Assembly: GCF_000715075.1 (NCBI RefSeq)
Contig: NC_134094.1
Coordinates: 78,660,838 to 78,724,837 of the forward strand
Direction of reading: 5' to 3'
Source of the DNA: Nicotiana tabacum
Taxonomy: Eukaryota; Streptophyta; Magnoliopsida; Solanales; Solanaceae
DNA: 64,000 nt
Shown here in pieces: positions 1-10,942 of the stretch. Both the position numbers and the translations under genes were made by a program. The notes beneath the pieces were generated by a model that was not told the origin of the DNA, did not search any database, and saw nothing but the letters and a program-made list of their open reading frames with translations. Every line of letters begins with the position of its first letter. Positions within the stretch are counted from its first letter, which is position 1.

Positions 1-1472
1 ACGGTGGTATAAGGTGGGACTTATGTGCGTGTTGCTTGTAGGGGAACTATGTGAAGCCACACGGCGTCATAAGGTGGGCTAAAGTGCATGTAGCTATTTC
101 GGGAAAGCTATTTTCAAAACCTATTTCAAATGTAAGGCTCACACGGCGACATATGGAAAGATTGTGATTGTGAATTATGAATACGAGGCGGTACCTTGGT
201 TGTGATTCTTGATATATATCTACACGAGTTATTGGTGTTGAAGTTGTGGAAGCTGTATCATTTTGAAGCAAAGTTGATAACTATTGAGATATATTTCTTG
301 TTGAGAATTTACATTCATTGTTATTGTTGATATTCTTGTACACGTTGTAGTGGAGCCGTGGGCTATTGTTGTGTAAACATTGATATTGTTGATTGTTGGC
401 AAGCTATGTTATATGGACACTTGTGGTGCGAGTTGTTATTGTAATGTGATATTGACGAGCATGCGGTGGTATATGGCTTGGGGTTAATGTGCATGTGGTG
501 GTATAAGGTAGTACTTATGTGCATGTTACTTGTAGGGGAACTACGTGAAGCCACACAACGTCATAAGATGGGCTAAACTGCATGTAGCTATTTTGGGAAA
601 GCTGTTTTCAAAACCTAATTCAAATGTAAGGCTCACGCGGCACCATAAGGAAATATTGTGATCGATATTATGAATTGTGTATATGAGGCGGTACTTTGGT
701 TGTGATTCTTGATATATATACATGAGGCGGTACCTTGGTGGTGATTCTTATTGTACACGAGGCAGTACCTCGTTGTGATTCCTGTTATTTTGTTCTTCCT
801 TATTTTCTTTTGCCAGTTATTGTCTGCATATGATCATTGTGCTTCTCCTTCATTGATTTCTTTATTTTATTTCTGTGCTTACATTTTCGGTATTAGTTCA
901 TGCTGTTAACTGTTTCGCATCAGTTATTTCTCTTCTTTCAATTATTTATCCTTATTATGTTTTCATACTATTTATATATATCCTAGTAGGTGTTTTGACC
1001 TGGCCTCGTCACTACTCTATCGAGGTTTGTCTTGATACTTACTGGGTACTGTTGTGGTGTACTCATACTACGCTTCTGCACATTTTTGTGCAGATCCAGC
1101 TACAGCTGCTCGTGCCGGTCGATAGATATCATCAGCTAGCTACTTTTCGGAGACTTCAAGGTATGCCTACTCTGCGTCCGCAAGCCTCAGAGTTATCTTC
1201 CTTTATTCTTATTTCCTGTTATATTTTCTCTCAGACAATGATGTAGTAGATATTCTAGTTTTTACTCTGTAGAGCTTATGAATCAGTTCCATCGGTCTTG
1301 GGGGAGTAAATTGTTGTTGATTCTGTTTTGGGAAGTTTATATCAGCTATTCAGCCTTGTTTTTGGTATTATGTTAATTATTTCCGTCAAGTTATTATTAA
1401 CTGTTAGGCTTACCTAGTCGTAGATATTAAGTGCTATCACGACATCCTTCGGAGGGAATTGGGGTTGTGACA
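1..1472 (+). repeat. 5' LTR of E1 (left end off window)
   Basis: Positions 1206-1472 match 6499-6759, which defines the shared LTR tail. The LTR ends in GTTGTGACA directly before a tRNA-iMet-type primer site. A hairpin CTGCAC/GTGCAG lies at 1076-1093, and a 494-bp internal tandem duplication lies at the left edge. Open frames inside it (for example 875-1246) have no recognisable protein and are chance frames. The true LTR start is left of base 1. Confidence 0.88.
3..720 (+). repeat. 494-bp tandem duplication inside the E1 LTR
   Basis: The string beginning GGTGGTATAAGGT at position 3 recurs at 497. The following roughly 220 bp (the GTAGGGGAACTA...GTGAAGCCACA stretch, then GTAAGGCTCAC and GAGGCGGTAC) run in parallel with scattered substitutions. 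The period is 494 bp and the second copy is cut at about 720, followed by short repeats of GAGGCGGTACCTTGG. The divergence suggests the duplication is older than recent replication slippage. Confidence 0.8.
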
Positions 1473-1475
1473 AGT

Positions 1476-1485
1476 TGGTATCAGA
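1476..1485 (+). other. E1 primer-binding site (tRNA-iMet type)
   Basis: TGGTATCAGA follows the LTR end CA after the spacer AGT. It is complementary in pattern to the 3' end of plant initiator Met tRNA, the usual minus-strand primer for Ty3/gypsy and copia elements. The match decays after ten bases. Confidence 0.85.
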
Positions 1486-1673
1486 CCTGTAGGTTCATAG
1501 GTGTTACGAGTCATAAGCAGGTTTAGTAGAGTCTTGCGGATCGGTACGGAGACGTCTGTACTTATCTTCGAGAGGCTACGAAAATGTTAGGAAAATTTTA
1601 CTTCCTTGATTCCTTATCGTGCGAATTGGTTAACTTCGAAAAATTGAATCTTTGACTTTCTATTCTTTCACAG

Positions 1674-2960
1674 ATGGTGAGGACACACACTGCTGGATCT
1701 GACGATCAGACACCCGTGCCCCTTGCTAGAACTGTGAGAGGCCAGGGCCGGGGTAGAGGCCGATGAAGGGTGCGTGGTGAAGCCATAGCACCTGCCCAAG
1801 CTATGACAAAGAAGCCACTAGTAGCTCCAATAGGGGGACAGGCACCCGAGGCTCTTGTTGCCTCCCCTGCACTTCAGGAGACCCTCGCACAGTTCTTGAG
1901 CATGTTTGGTACTCTAGCTCAGGCGGGGTTGATTCCACTTGCACCAGCCATATCTCAGGTTGGCGAAGGAACTCAGACTCCCGTGGCCCATACCACAGAG
2001 CAGCGAGTCCAGGTTGATCAGGTCCTAGAGGCTGTTGTTCTAGTTCAGCCCGCGGTTAGGGCAACAACATCTGAGGATGAGGTGTTTAGACTTGAGAGGT
2101 TCAAGAAGTATCACCCACCTACTTTCAGTGGTTTAGCTTCAGAGGATGCACTTGGTTTTCTTGAAGAGTGCCACCATATTCTCGGCACCATGGGTATTGT
2201 GGAGACGAGTGGGGTTGCTTTTACTACATTTCATCTGGCTGGAGCAGCGTACCAGTGGTGGCGGGTGTATGAGGAGGGTAGCCCAGTTGATGCAGCTTCA
2301 CTTACATGGATTCAATTTTTAGAGTTGTTCTTGAGAGAGTTTGTTCCTCAGACCCTACGGGATACATAATGCGCAGAGTTTGAGCAGCCGCGCCAGGGTA
2401 CTATGATAGTATCAGAGTATGCTGTCCGATTCAGTGATTATTCCAGACATGCACCTGCCTTGGTTTCTACAGTGAGATAGTGAGTCCGTCAATTTATCGA
2501 GGGGTTCAACTATATTATTAGGTTCAAACATGGCTCAAGATTTGGAGACATATACCCCATATAAGCAGGTGGTAGAGATTGCACGGAAGTTGGAGGGTGT
2601 GCAGGGCCGTGAGAGAGAGGACAGGGAGGCCAAGAGGCCTCGAGGTACTGGAGGATTTAGTGGTGGCCATGCTGCAACTACAACATGTCATGGTAGAGTC
2701 TATGTGAGTCGTCCAGTTCACTCAGCACTGTCAACTTCTAGTGGTGCTATGGTTGTGCCAAGGTCTCAGGTTGCACACTTTGCTCAGCCACTTTCGAGTG
2801 TACCTCCTGCACGGGATGCTTTCAGCTGTTAGTTCCACCGGCTAATCCCGAGCCAGTCCCAGCAGCCACGCCCACCGAGAGCATGATTTAAGTGTGGTGA
2901 TACCCGCCATATGGTTAGAGACTGACCCATACTCAGGAGGCGTGAACCTCCATAGGCTAC
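1674..2960 (+). pseudogene. E1 gag (capsid/nucleocapsid), broken
   Basis: This is the retrotransposon capsid precursor that forms the cytoplasmic particle. The start is taken as ATG 1674, where the product begins MVRTHTAGSDDQ; the homologous position in E2 is also at a CACAGAT-GTGAGGACAC context. An in-frame TGA falls at 1764. The core then runs 1767-2369 (RLERFKKYHPPTFSGL, then YQWWRVYEEG) and stops at 2367. A frameshift near 2500-2530 moves the rest to another frame (QDLETYTPYKQVVEIARKLE). The zinc knuckle lies at 2884-2928 and reads FKCGDTRHMVRD, but the first and last cysteine codons are both TGA, so nucleic-acid binding would be lost. It is non-functional. gag identity is firm because the blocks match E2 gag. 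Confidence 0.88.
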
Positions 2961-3010
2961 TCAGGATCTACGGATTCAGTCAAGTCCACAAACTTCTCAA
3001 GCCATGATTA

Positions 3011-6000
3011 TTGTCCCAATTGCCGCTCCACCCGCAAAGCCAGCTAGGGGTGGGGGCGGGTAGAGGTCTCCCTAAAGGGGGAGGCCAGGCCAGATTTTAT
3101 GCTTTTCCGAGTAGGACGGAGGCAGTTGCTTCAGACTCAGTCATTAGAAGTATGGTTCCAGTTTTCCATATAGATGCATCAGTCTTATTTGATCCGGGAT
3201 CTACTTATTCATATATGTCATCTTACTTTGCTCCGTATTTGGATATATCTCGTGATTCCTTGAGTTCTCATGTTTTTGTGTCCATACTTGTGAGAGATTC
3301 TATTATTGTGGATCGTGTGTATCAGCCGTGTTTAGTTATTATTGGTGGTTTTTAGACCAGAGTTGATCTATTGTTACTTAGTATGGTAGATTTTGATGTT
3401 ATCTTGGGCATGGACTAGTTGTCGCCCTATCATGCTATTATAGAATGTCACACCAAGATTGTGACGCTGTCTATGCCATGTTTACCACAGTTAGAGTGGA
3501 GGGGTGAATTGGATTATGTTCCTAGCAGGGTTGTATGATTTCTTAAGGCTCATCGAATGGTTGAGAAGGGGTGCGATACTTATCTAGCCTTTGTGAGAGA
3601 TGTCAGTGCTGATACTCCTACCGTCAAGTCAGTTCCGGTAGTGATAGACTTCCCAAATATATTTCCAGCAGATCTTCCGGGCATGCCGCCCGATAGGGAT
3701 ATTGACTTTGGTATTGACTTGTTGTTGGGCACACAACCCATTTATATTCCACCATATCGTATGGCCCCAACGGAGTTGTATGAGTTAAAGGAGCAGTTGT
3801 AAGAGTTACTTGATAAGGGTTTTATTTGGCCTAGTGTGTCACCGTGGGGTGCTTCGGTCTTGTTTGTGAAGAAGAATGATGGTTCTATGCGCATGTGTAT
3901 TGATTATCGGCAGTTGAACAAGGTTACAGTGAAGAACAGGTATCCATTACCACACATTGATGACTTATTTGATCGGCTACAAGGTGCCAGAGTGTTCTCA
4001 AAGATTGATTTGCGGTCAGGTTATCATCAGCTGAAGATTCGGGATCTGGATATTCCGAAGACTGCCTTTAGAACTCGGTATGGTCACTATGAGTTCCTTG
4101 TGATGTCATTTGGACTGACCAACGCCCCAACAACATTTATACACCTGATGAACAATGTATTTCAACCTTATCTTGATTCGTTCGTCATTGTGTTTATTGA
4201 GGACATCTTGGTGTACTCCCGTAGCCGGGAGGATCATGAGCAACACTTGAGGATCGTGCTCCAGACCTTGAGAGAGAAGAAGATATATGCAAAATTCTCA
4301 AAGTGTGAATTCTGGATTGATTCAGTTGCATTTTTGGGTCATGTGGTGTCAAGTGAGGGGATCAAGGTAGATTCGAAGAATATTGAAGCAGTGCAGAGTT
4401 GGCCCAAACCATCTTCGGCAACTGAGATTCGGAGTTTTCTTGGTTTGGCCGGGTATTATCATCGTTTCGTAGAGGGTTTCTCATCTATTCGTGCACCTAT
4501 GACCAGATTGACCCAGAAGGGTACTCCTTTCAGATGGTCCGAGGAGTTTGGTGCGAGTTTTCAAAAGCTCAATACTTCTTTGACTAAAGCCCCAGTGTTG
4601 GTGTTGCCTAAGGGCTCGGGGTCTTATACTGTGTATTGTGATGCGTCATGTGTTGGCCTTTGTGCGGTGTTGATTCAAGACGGTAGGGTAATTGCCTACG
4701 CGTCTCGACAGCTGAAGACCCTTTAGAAGAATTATCTGGTCCACGACTTGGAGTTGGCAGCCATTGTTCACGCATTAAAGATCTTGCGGCATTATTTGTA
4801 CGGTGTCCCTTGTGAGGCCTTTACCGACCATCATAGTCTACAATATCTGTTCAAACAGAATGATCTTAACTTGCGGTAGCGAAGGTGGTTAGAGTTGCTT
4901 AAGGACTATGATATCACCATTTTATATCATCCTGGGAAGGCCAATGTGGTGGCTAATTCCTTGAGTCGAAAGGCGGAGAGTTTGGACAGTTTAGCATATC
5001 TATCAGCAATAGAGAGGCCATTAGCATTGGATATTCAGGCCTTAGCCAACCAGTTTGTTATATTGGATGTTTCGGAGTCCAGTCGAGTTCTTGCCTGTGT
5101 GGTTTCTCGATCTTCTCTATATGATTGTATCAAAGAGCGTCAGTATGACGACCCCCATTTGCTTGTCCTCAAGGACACGGTTCAGCACTGCGATGCCAAG
5201 GAGATTACTATCGGAGATGATGGAGTGTTGTGGATGCAGGGACGGTTATGTGTGCCCAATATGGATGGGTTGCGTGAGTTGATTCTTCAGGAGGCCCACA
5301 GTTTGCGGTACTCCATTCATTCGGGTGCCACTAAGATATATCAGGACTTGAGGCATCACTATTAGTGGAGGAGGATGAAGAAAAACATAGTGGAGTATAT
5401 AGCTCGGTGCCTAAATTGTCAGCAGGTGAAGTATGAGCACCAACGGCCGAGTGGTTTGCTTTAGCGACTTGAAATTCCTGAGTGGAAATGGAAGCGTGTC
5501 ACCATGGATTTTGTTGTTGTGCTCCCACGGACTTAGAAGAAATTTGATGCAGTATGAGTGATTGTGGATAGGTTGACTAAATCAGCCCATTTTATTTCGG
5601 TAGTGACTACTTATGATTCAGAGCAGTTGGCTCAGGTTTATATCCGCGGGATTGTTTGACTTCATGGCGTACCAGTATCTATAGTCTCTGACTGGGATAC
5701 GTAGTTCACATCATGTTTCTAGAGAGTTGTACAACATGAGCTAGGCACACGTGTTGAGTTAAGTACAACATTTCACCCCCAGACGGACGGACAGTCTGAG
5801 CGCACCATTCAGATATTGGAGAATATGCTTCGTGCCTTCGTTATGGATTTAGGGGTCTCTTGGGATCAGTTCTTGCCACTTGCGGAATTTGCCTACAACA
5901 ACAGTTACCAATCGAGTATTCAGATGGCTCTTTATAAGGCCCTATATGGGAGACGTTGTCGCTCTCTAGTTGGTTGGTTCGAGCCAGGAGAGGCTAAGTT

Positions 6001-6497
6001 ATTAGGCACAGATTTAGTTTGAGATGCTTTGGAGAAGGTCAAGATGATCCAGGATTGGCTTCGTACAACCCAATCTTGACAGAAGAGTTATGTGGATCGG
6101 AAGGTTTGTGATGTTGTATTCATGGTTGGAGAGCGAGTCTTGTTCCAAGTTTCACCCATGAAGGGTGTGATGAGGTTCGGGAAGAAGGGCAAGTTGAGCC
6201 CCTAGGTATATCAGACCCTTTGAGATCCTTGAGATGATTGGTGAGGTGGCCTACAAGCTTGCATTGCCACCTAGTTTATCTGCGGTCCATCCGGTATTCC
6301 ATGTGTCTATGCTCCAGAAGTATTATGGTGATCCGTCTCATGTTTTAGACTTCAGCACAATCCAATTGGACGAGGATTTGACTTATATTCAGGAGCATGT
6401 GGCTATCTTGGACTGACATGTCCGAAAGTTGAGATCAAAGAACATTGCTTCAGTGAAGGTTCAATGGAGGGTTCATCCGGTCAAGGAGGTGATGCCT
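3011..6497 (+). pseudogene. E1 pol: protease-RT-RNase H-integrase, broken
   Basis: This is the polyprotein for processing, reverse transcription and integration. One frame holds from 3011 to about 6200, interrupted by about 15 stops (for example 3416, 4877, 5363, 5462, 5657), then a +1 shift near 6201. The protease motif LFDPGSTYSY has its Asp at 3191. RT contains [12 protein letters not shown] and IDYRQLNKV; its catalytic box reads FIEDILVYS (Glu codon 4199-4201) where E2 has FIDD. The RNase H Asp (VYCDAS) is at 4640. The integrase zinc site has His at 5297 and 5318 and RCLNCQ near 5408. Core residues are Asp in TMDF near 5500, Asp 5690 (SDWDT) and Glu 5798 (GQSERT). The C-terminus stops being recognisable at about 6497, where it is fused directly to LTR sequence, removing the polypurine tract. 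It is dead, and its domain assignment is firm. Confidence 0.94.
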
Positions 6498-6498
6498 G

Positions 6499-6759
6499 TT
6501 CTTATTTCCTGTTGTATTCTCTCAGATAGTGATGTAGTGGATATTCTAGTTTTTACTCTATAGAGCTTATGACTCAATTCCGCCGTTCTTGGGGAGTGAA
6601 TGTTGTTGATTATGTTTTCGGAAGTTTATATCAGTTATTCAGCCTTGTTTTGGTATTCTGTTAATTATTCCATCAAGTTATATTAACTGTTAGGCTTACC
6701 TAGTCGTAGAGATTAGGTGCCATCAAGACATTCTTCGGAGGGAAATTGGGGTCGTGACA
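6499..6759 (+). repeat. 3' LTR remnant of E1
   Basis: It matches 1206-1472 and ends GGTCGTGACA. Everything upstream in the LTR, together with the polypurine tract and the pol end, is missing, consistent with one internal deletion between pol and the LTR. Confidence 0.85.
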
Positions 6760-7912
6760 CACATCGAATCAAGTAGAACACATAACCAAACAAGGCGTAA
6801 AGTAATATAAAATCAACCCCGAGCATGAATAACCATGGAACATGTATATACGCTCATCATCTCATATATACATCACCCCCGCATGTAGCAAACAACATCA
6901 ATTAGTAGAAAAAATTCCCTCAACCAAATCTAGGCAAGAACTTACCTTATCCGGGCTAGTCCAAAGCTCCAAAATCACGTTTCCTTGCTAAATCACCTCT
7001 AACCAGTTCGAATCTAACCTGTCATCAATCAAGGAAGTCAACCTATGCCATGAGAAGTATTTCCAATCATTAATGCTTCGATCTTTGAAGAACTCGCAAA
7101 AAGTCAACCCTGGGCCCGCATGCCGAAACATGGAACTAATACCAAAATCTAATGACCCATAACCTATCAAGTCCAAAAATATGATTAAATGCCAAAACCG
7201 AGTCCAAATCGGTACTCAAATCCTCAAAATATATTTTTTCAAAGTGTAGGCAAAACCTTAAATTTCATCTCAAAATTTGATGTTTTTGGTGTAGAAATCC
7301 ATATAGAATCTTGAAATAAAATCACAAATAGGTAGAATTCACTTTCCCTCTTGCCTTGTATGAAAATTCTCATAAACAATCGTCCCTCACCAAGTCTAGG
7401 GTTCAAAATATGAAAGAATGAGCTAAAATCCCGCAATTCCAATTCTTAACCCTGCTGTAGATGTCGAATTTGCGACCAAAAGATTGCATTGCAACCACAG
7501 GTTCGCAATTGCGACCAAGGTTTGCAATTGCGACCAAGGTTTGCAATTGCGGACAGAAGTTCGTAAATGCGGAGTTTGTAGTTGCAACAAGATGTTCGCA
7601 AATGCGAAATTCATAGTTGCATCCCAAACACCACCAAAATGATCTGAAACCACCCCAAAACTCACCCGGAACCTCCCAGACACAAATCATATATGCATTT
7701 AAATCATAAAATAGGCTACGAACGTGATTGTGCACTCATAACATCGAAAAAAGGTCATCTTGAGTCGGTGTTGACCATGGTCAAACTCTAAAACCTTAAC
7801 TTAATTAGTCTCTCAACCAATGACCCAAAACATACCCGAGCCTCTCGGGACCCCATTGAATCATACCAACAAGTATAAAACCCTTATTATAACTGATCTA
7901 AAGTCTCAAAAT
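6760..7912 (-). repeat. LTR fragment, minus orientation
   Basis: The reverse complement of 6765-6950 (donor-like AAGGTAAG, GATTTGGTTGAGGGAATTTT, CATGCGGGGGTGATGTATAT) matches 9490-9680 on the plus strand, so both are the same LTR group in opposite orientation. A GCG-word-rich block lies at 7450-7620. The LTR end is not present: E1 joins in the middle of it at 6760, and it stops at the inverted junction near 7912. No coding content is seen; all open frames here are chance. Confidence 0.75.
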
Positions 7913-10900
7913 ATAATGATCCGAACGGTCATTTGAGCATTAGCATCCCATTCGGGGGTTTGGAATTTAAGTAGTTTCATATGATGCATTATGACTTGCG
8001 TGTATGGTTGGTTTCGATATTCGAGAGGTTCAGGATTGATTTGGAAGAGAGATTTTCATTTTTGGATGCTTAAAGTTGAAATATTGACTATGGTTTGACT
8101 TTGTGTATACTGTCTCGGATTCCTATTTTGATTTCGCTAGGTTCGTATGGTGATTTTGGACTTAGGCCTATGTTCGGTTTTGTACTTGGAGGTTCCTAGG
8201 CTAATTTAGATCTATTTGGAAAACGTTGGCAATATGAACGTTTAGGAAGTTCATAGGTTTGATTGGGAGTTAACTTTGATGATATGGGTTCAAAGTGTTA
8301 TTTCAGAAGTTAGAATAGGCTCGTATTGTCATTTGGGACTTGTCTGCAAAGTTTGGGTTCATTCAGGATTTGTTGGGCTTGAATCAGACGCTTAGTTTTA
8401 AGTTTATGAACTTAAGATAATGATCTTGGTTGTCCATTCTTGGTTTTGATGATATTCGTATTGTTTTAAGCTCTCAAATAAGTTTGCCTTAGGTATCGAG
8501 ACTTGTTGGTATGCTTGGATGGGATACGGGAAGGGGAGGGGGGGGGTGGCTTGGGTGTATTTCGAATATGTTTCAAACCATTTCTCTCATGTTTGAAATG
8601 ATGGTTTTTGCTGGTGTCAGCTGTGAACCGCGTTTGTAGGGGTACCATCGCGTTCGCGAATAAGGGAGTGAACTGGAGGAATTTAGTTCTTCACATTTGC
8701 GGGTGAAGGACTGCGTTCACGATTGGTGTTTGTTAGGTCTGGGTACTTTTCCTCCTCGTGTTCACGACAAGGTAGTTACGTTTACTATGGCTTGCTCACC
8801 GCATTCGTGAGGATGTGTCGCATTCGTGTTTGAGAGCTGGGAGCTAGTGAAATTGCCTCCACATTCGCAAGGTCTAAGCCGCGTTCGCGAAGGCTTGGCA
8901 TCTTTGGTCATCGCATTCGCAAGGTTTGTGCAGCGAACATGCAGTGCATTTTGGGTTGTGATCATCTTTGTGCTTCACGATTGTAATGCATGTCCCGCGA
9001 TCGCGAAGGGTAACTCTGGACATATTATATAAGTTGTCATATTCGAACTTTGAGCTCATTTTATCATATTTTTAGATTGGGAGCTTGGATTGAGGCGATT
9101 TTCATATTATTATTTATGATTTTATACTTTATTTTGGCATTTGATTGTTGAATCTAATAGAGAAAAATGGGGGGTTTGGCAAAACTTTTCTAAAGTGAAA
9201 ATTGGAGATTTGAACCCCGATTTGGAATTGATTTTGGATGAAACTTTTATATTTGGACTTGTATTAGAATGGGTGTTCGGGATTTATGCGTTTTGTCGCG
9301 TTCGAGGTGTGGTACTGGGTTGACCTTTTGGGTTACTTTGAGTATTTGATTAAAGATTCAATCTTTATCCCCCGGGTTTGATTCTTATGGCACTATTTGA
9401 TGTTATTGAATTTTTTTTTGCTAAATTTGAGCTGTTCAAATGTTGATTCTCATGGGAAGGCATTTTTAGAGTATTGATTTAGCTTGTTTGAGGTAAGTGT
9501 CTTGCCTAGATTTGGTTGAGGGAATTTTCCTAATAATTGATATTGTTTGCTACATGCGGGGGTGATGTATATATGAGGTGACGAGTATATATACATGTCG
9601 CACATGTATTCATGCTTGGCGTAGATTCTAGATTACTCTATGACTTGTTTGGTTGTGTGTTCTACTTGATTCTATGTATTATTCAATTAATTGACTAATG
9701 AGCATAATAAACCATGCGAGAGCTAATGTTTAGGTTATTGGTGCCTTAGTTTTAACATAATGAACTAATCTAGAGATTTATTCTATACTTGCCTCGGACG
9801 TAGATACACGTCGGTTATGAACACACGCTCGTACTTGTTCTTCTGTAGTGCTTTGACTGGGACGTGTGAACTCTGTGACACATATCTGATCCTTTGTATG
9901 ACTACTTGAACCTGGTTTCTATAATTGATTTAGCCGTAGTCATGCTTTATATTATAAACAAACATCCGCATATTATTATTGTCATGTCCTTGGCATCTTG
10001 TTGTTAATTTACGAGTTTATATCTTTGATGGAAATTTGGCATATTATTTTGTGATAATTATGGCACATGTGAACATGTTGAGCGGATTGATATTGTGTCA
10101 CGAGGTCTTTGTCGTTCAATTGTGATGATATTGTGTCACAAATTCTTTGTCGCACGATTGTGATTAGGTGTTGGAACGGGGTCTTTGCCATGCGATTGTA
10201 ATTATTATTGCGCATGTGGAGAAATAAGGGTGGCACATTTTTTGACTTTTTCATGTTGCAAAATAAGGGTGGTGATATGTGCATGTGGCGAAATAAGGTT
10301 GGCATTCGTTGATATTGCGCATGCGACTAAATAAGGGTGGCATTGTTGATGATGTTATGTGATGGTTTGGGGATGATTTATTGATGATGTTAATGTGGTG
10401 GTACGAGGGTGACATTCTTGAATGTGCATGTAAATTCTTTATGTTTGTCATACATTTTTACATAATTTTTGTGTTGCATCTAATATGCTAATCTATGTCT
10501 CTGTTATTATTTGATGATTTGGTTGTCAAGATGGATTTAACTTGCGTAGAGTTGATATCTCATACTTTGTTGAGTTGTCGGTAGCATATTAGATTGACAT
10601 GATAAGGAAGTTGTCATCATGCATTGATATATTTGATTCTTGAAAGCTTCTCTTGAACGTGTTATTTGGGAATTGATATGGGATCGGGTCATGTTGGGCA
10701 CATGCTTACACTCATGCATGGGCTGAGAGCATACACATTATATGGTATATACCTCTTTGTGAGCGGGGTTGGTGAAAGTTGTATTTTGTTGAAAATGTTA
10801 GTAGAGTTTGTTTATTACTCTATCCTAGTTATGCACCTTTACTGCTATTATTCGTTATTCTTTATTCTATAATTGTATTTCTGGAATATTTTCTCTGTAT

Positions 10901-10942
10901 TATGCCTATTATTGAGTTGCACAGGTTATGTAAGTGAGAATC
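7913..10942 (+). repeat. Long LTR fragment, plus orientation
   Basis: It starts near TAATGATCCGAACGGTCATTT, a worn form of the TGTAACGACCC LTR start, and parallels 32655-33745 (TTGAGCATTAGCAT, then GATTGATTTGGAAGAGA). It holds a GCG-word block at 8640-9010, a donor-like GAGGTAAGTG at 9489-9498 and short repeats at 10222-10345. Its 3' end is missing: at about 10942 it is joined to the truncated RT/RNase H region of E3. The joining point is placed by the loss of pol similarity and could be off by about 15 bp. Confidence 0.75.
10222..10345 (+). repeat. Short interspersed repeat, AAATAAGGGTGGCA units
   Basis: Units begin at about 10222, 10260, 10291 and 10329, separated by variable CATGTGGCG-like spacers. 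The minus-strand LTR at 62650-62760 carries the complementary words (CCACCTTATCTCGCC), so the array belongs to the LTR family. Confidence 0.7.

Larger units (their letters stand above)
1..6759 (+). mobile_element. E1: degenerate Ty3/gypsy LTR retrotransposon (chromovirus-like)
   Basis: The order is 5' LTR (start outside the window), primer site, gag, protease, RT, RNase H, integrase, partial 3' LTR. This is the Ty3/gypsy order, with integrase after RNase H. The coding part carries about 15 in-frame stops and several frameshifts, and the 3' LTR keeps only its last 261 bp, so the element cannot move. Its pol aligns along its whole length with E2 (49170-52778). Membership of the Tekay/Del branch of chromoviruses is inferred from the style of the integrase C-terminus. 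The 3' end abuts a minus-strand LTR fragment at 6760. Confidence 0.93.

Noticed and set aside
875..1246. 123-codon open frame as a membrane protein gene
   Set aside because: It lies wholly inside the E1 5' LTR and crosses the LTR hairpin; its hydrophobicity follows from T-rich LTR sequence. The last part is repeated in the 3' LTR remnant without an open frame.
1476..1490. tRNA gene fragments at TGGTATCAGA sites
   Set aside because: Only 8-12 bases match and always directly after an LTR end, so these are primer-binding sites, not tRNA genes.
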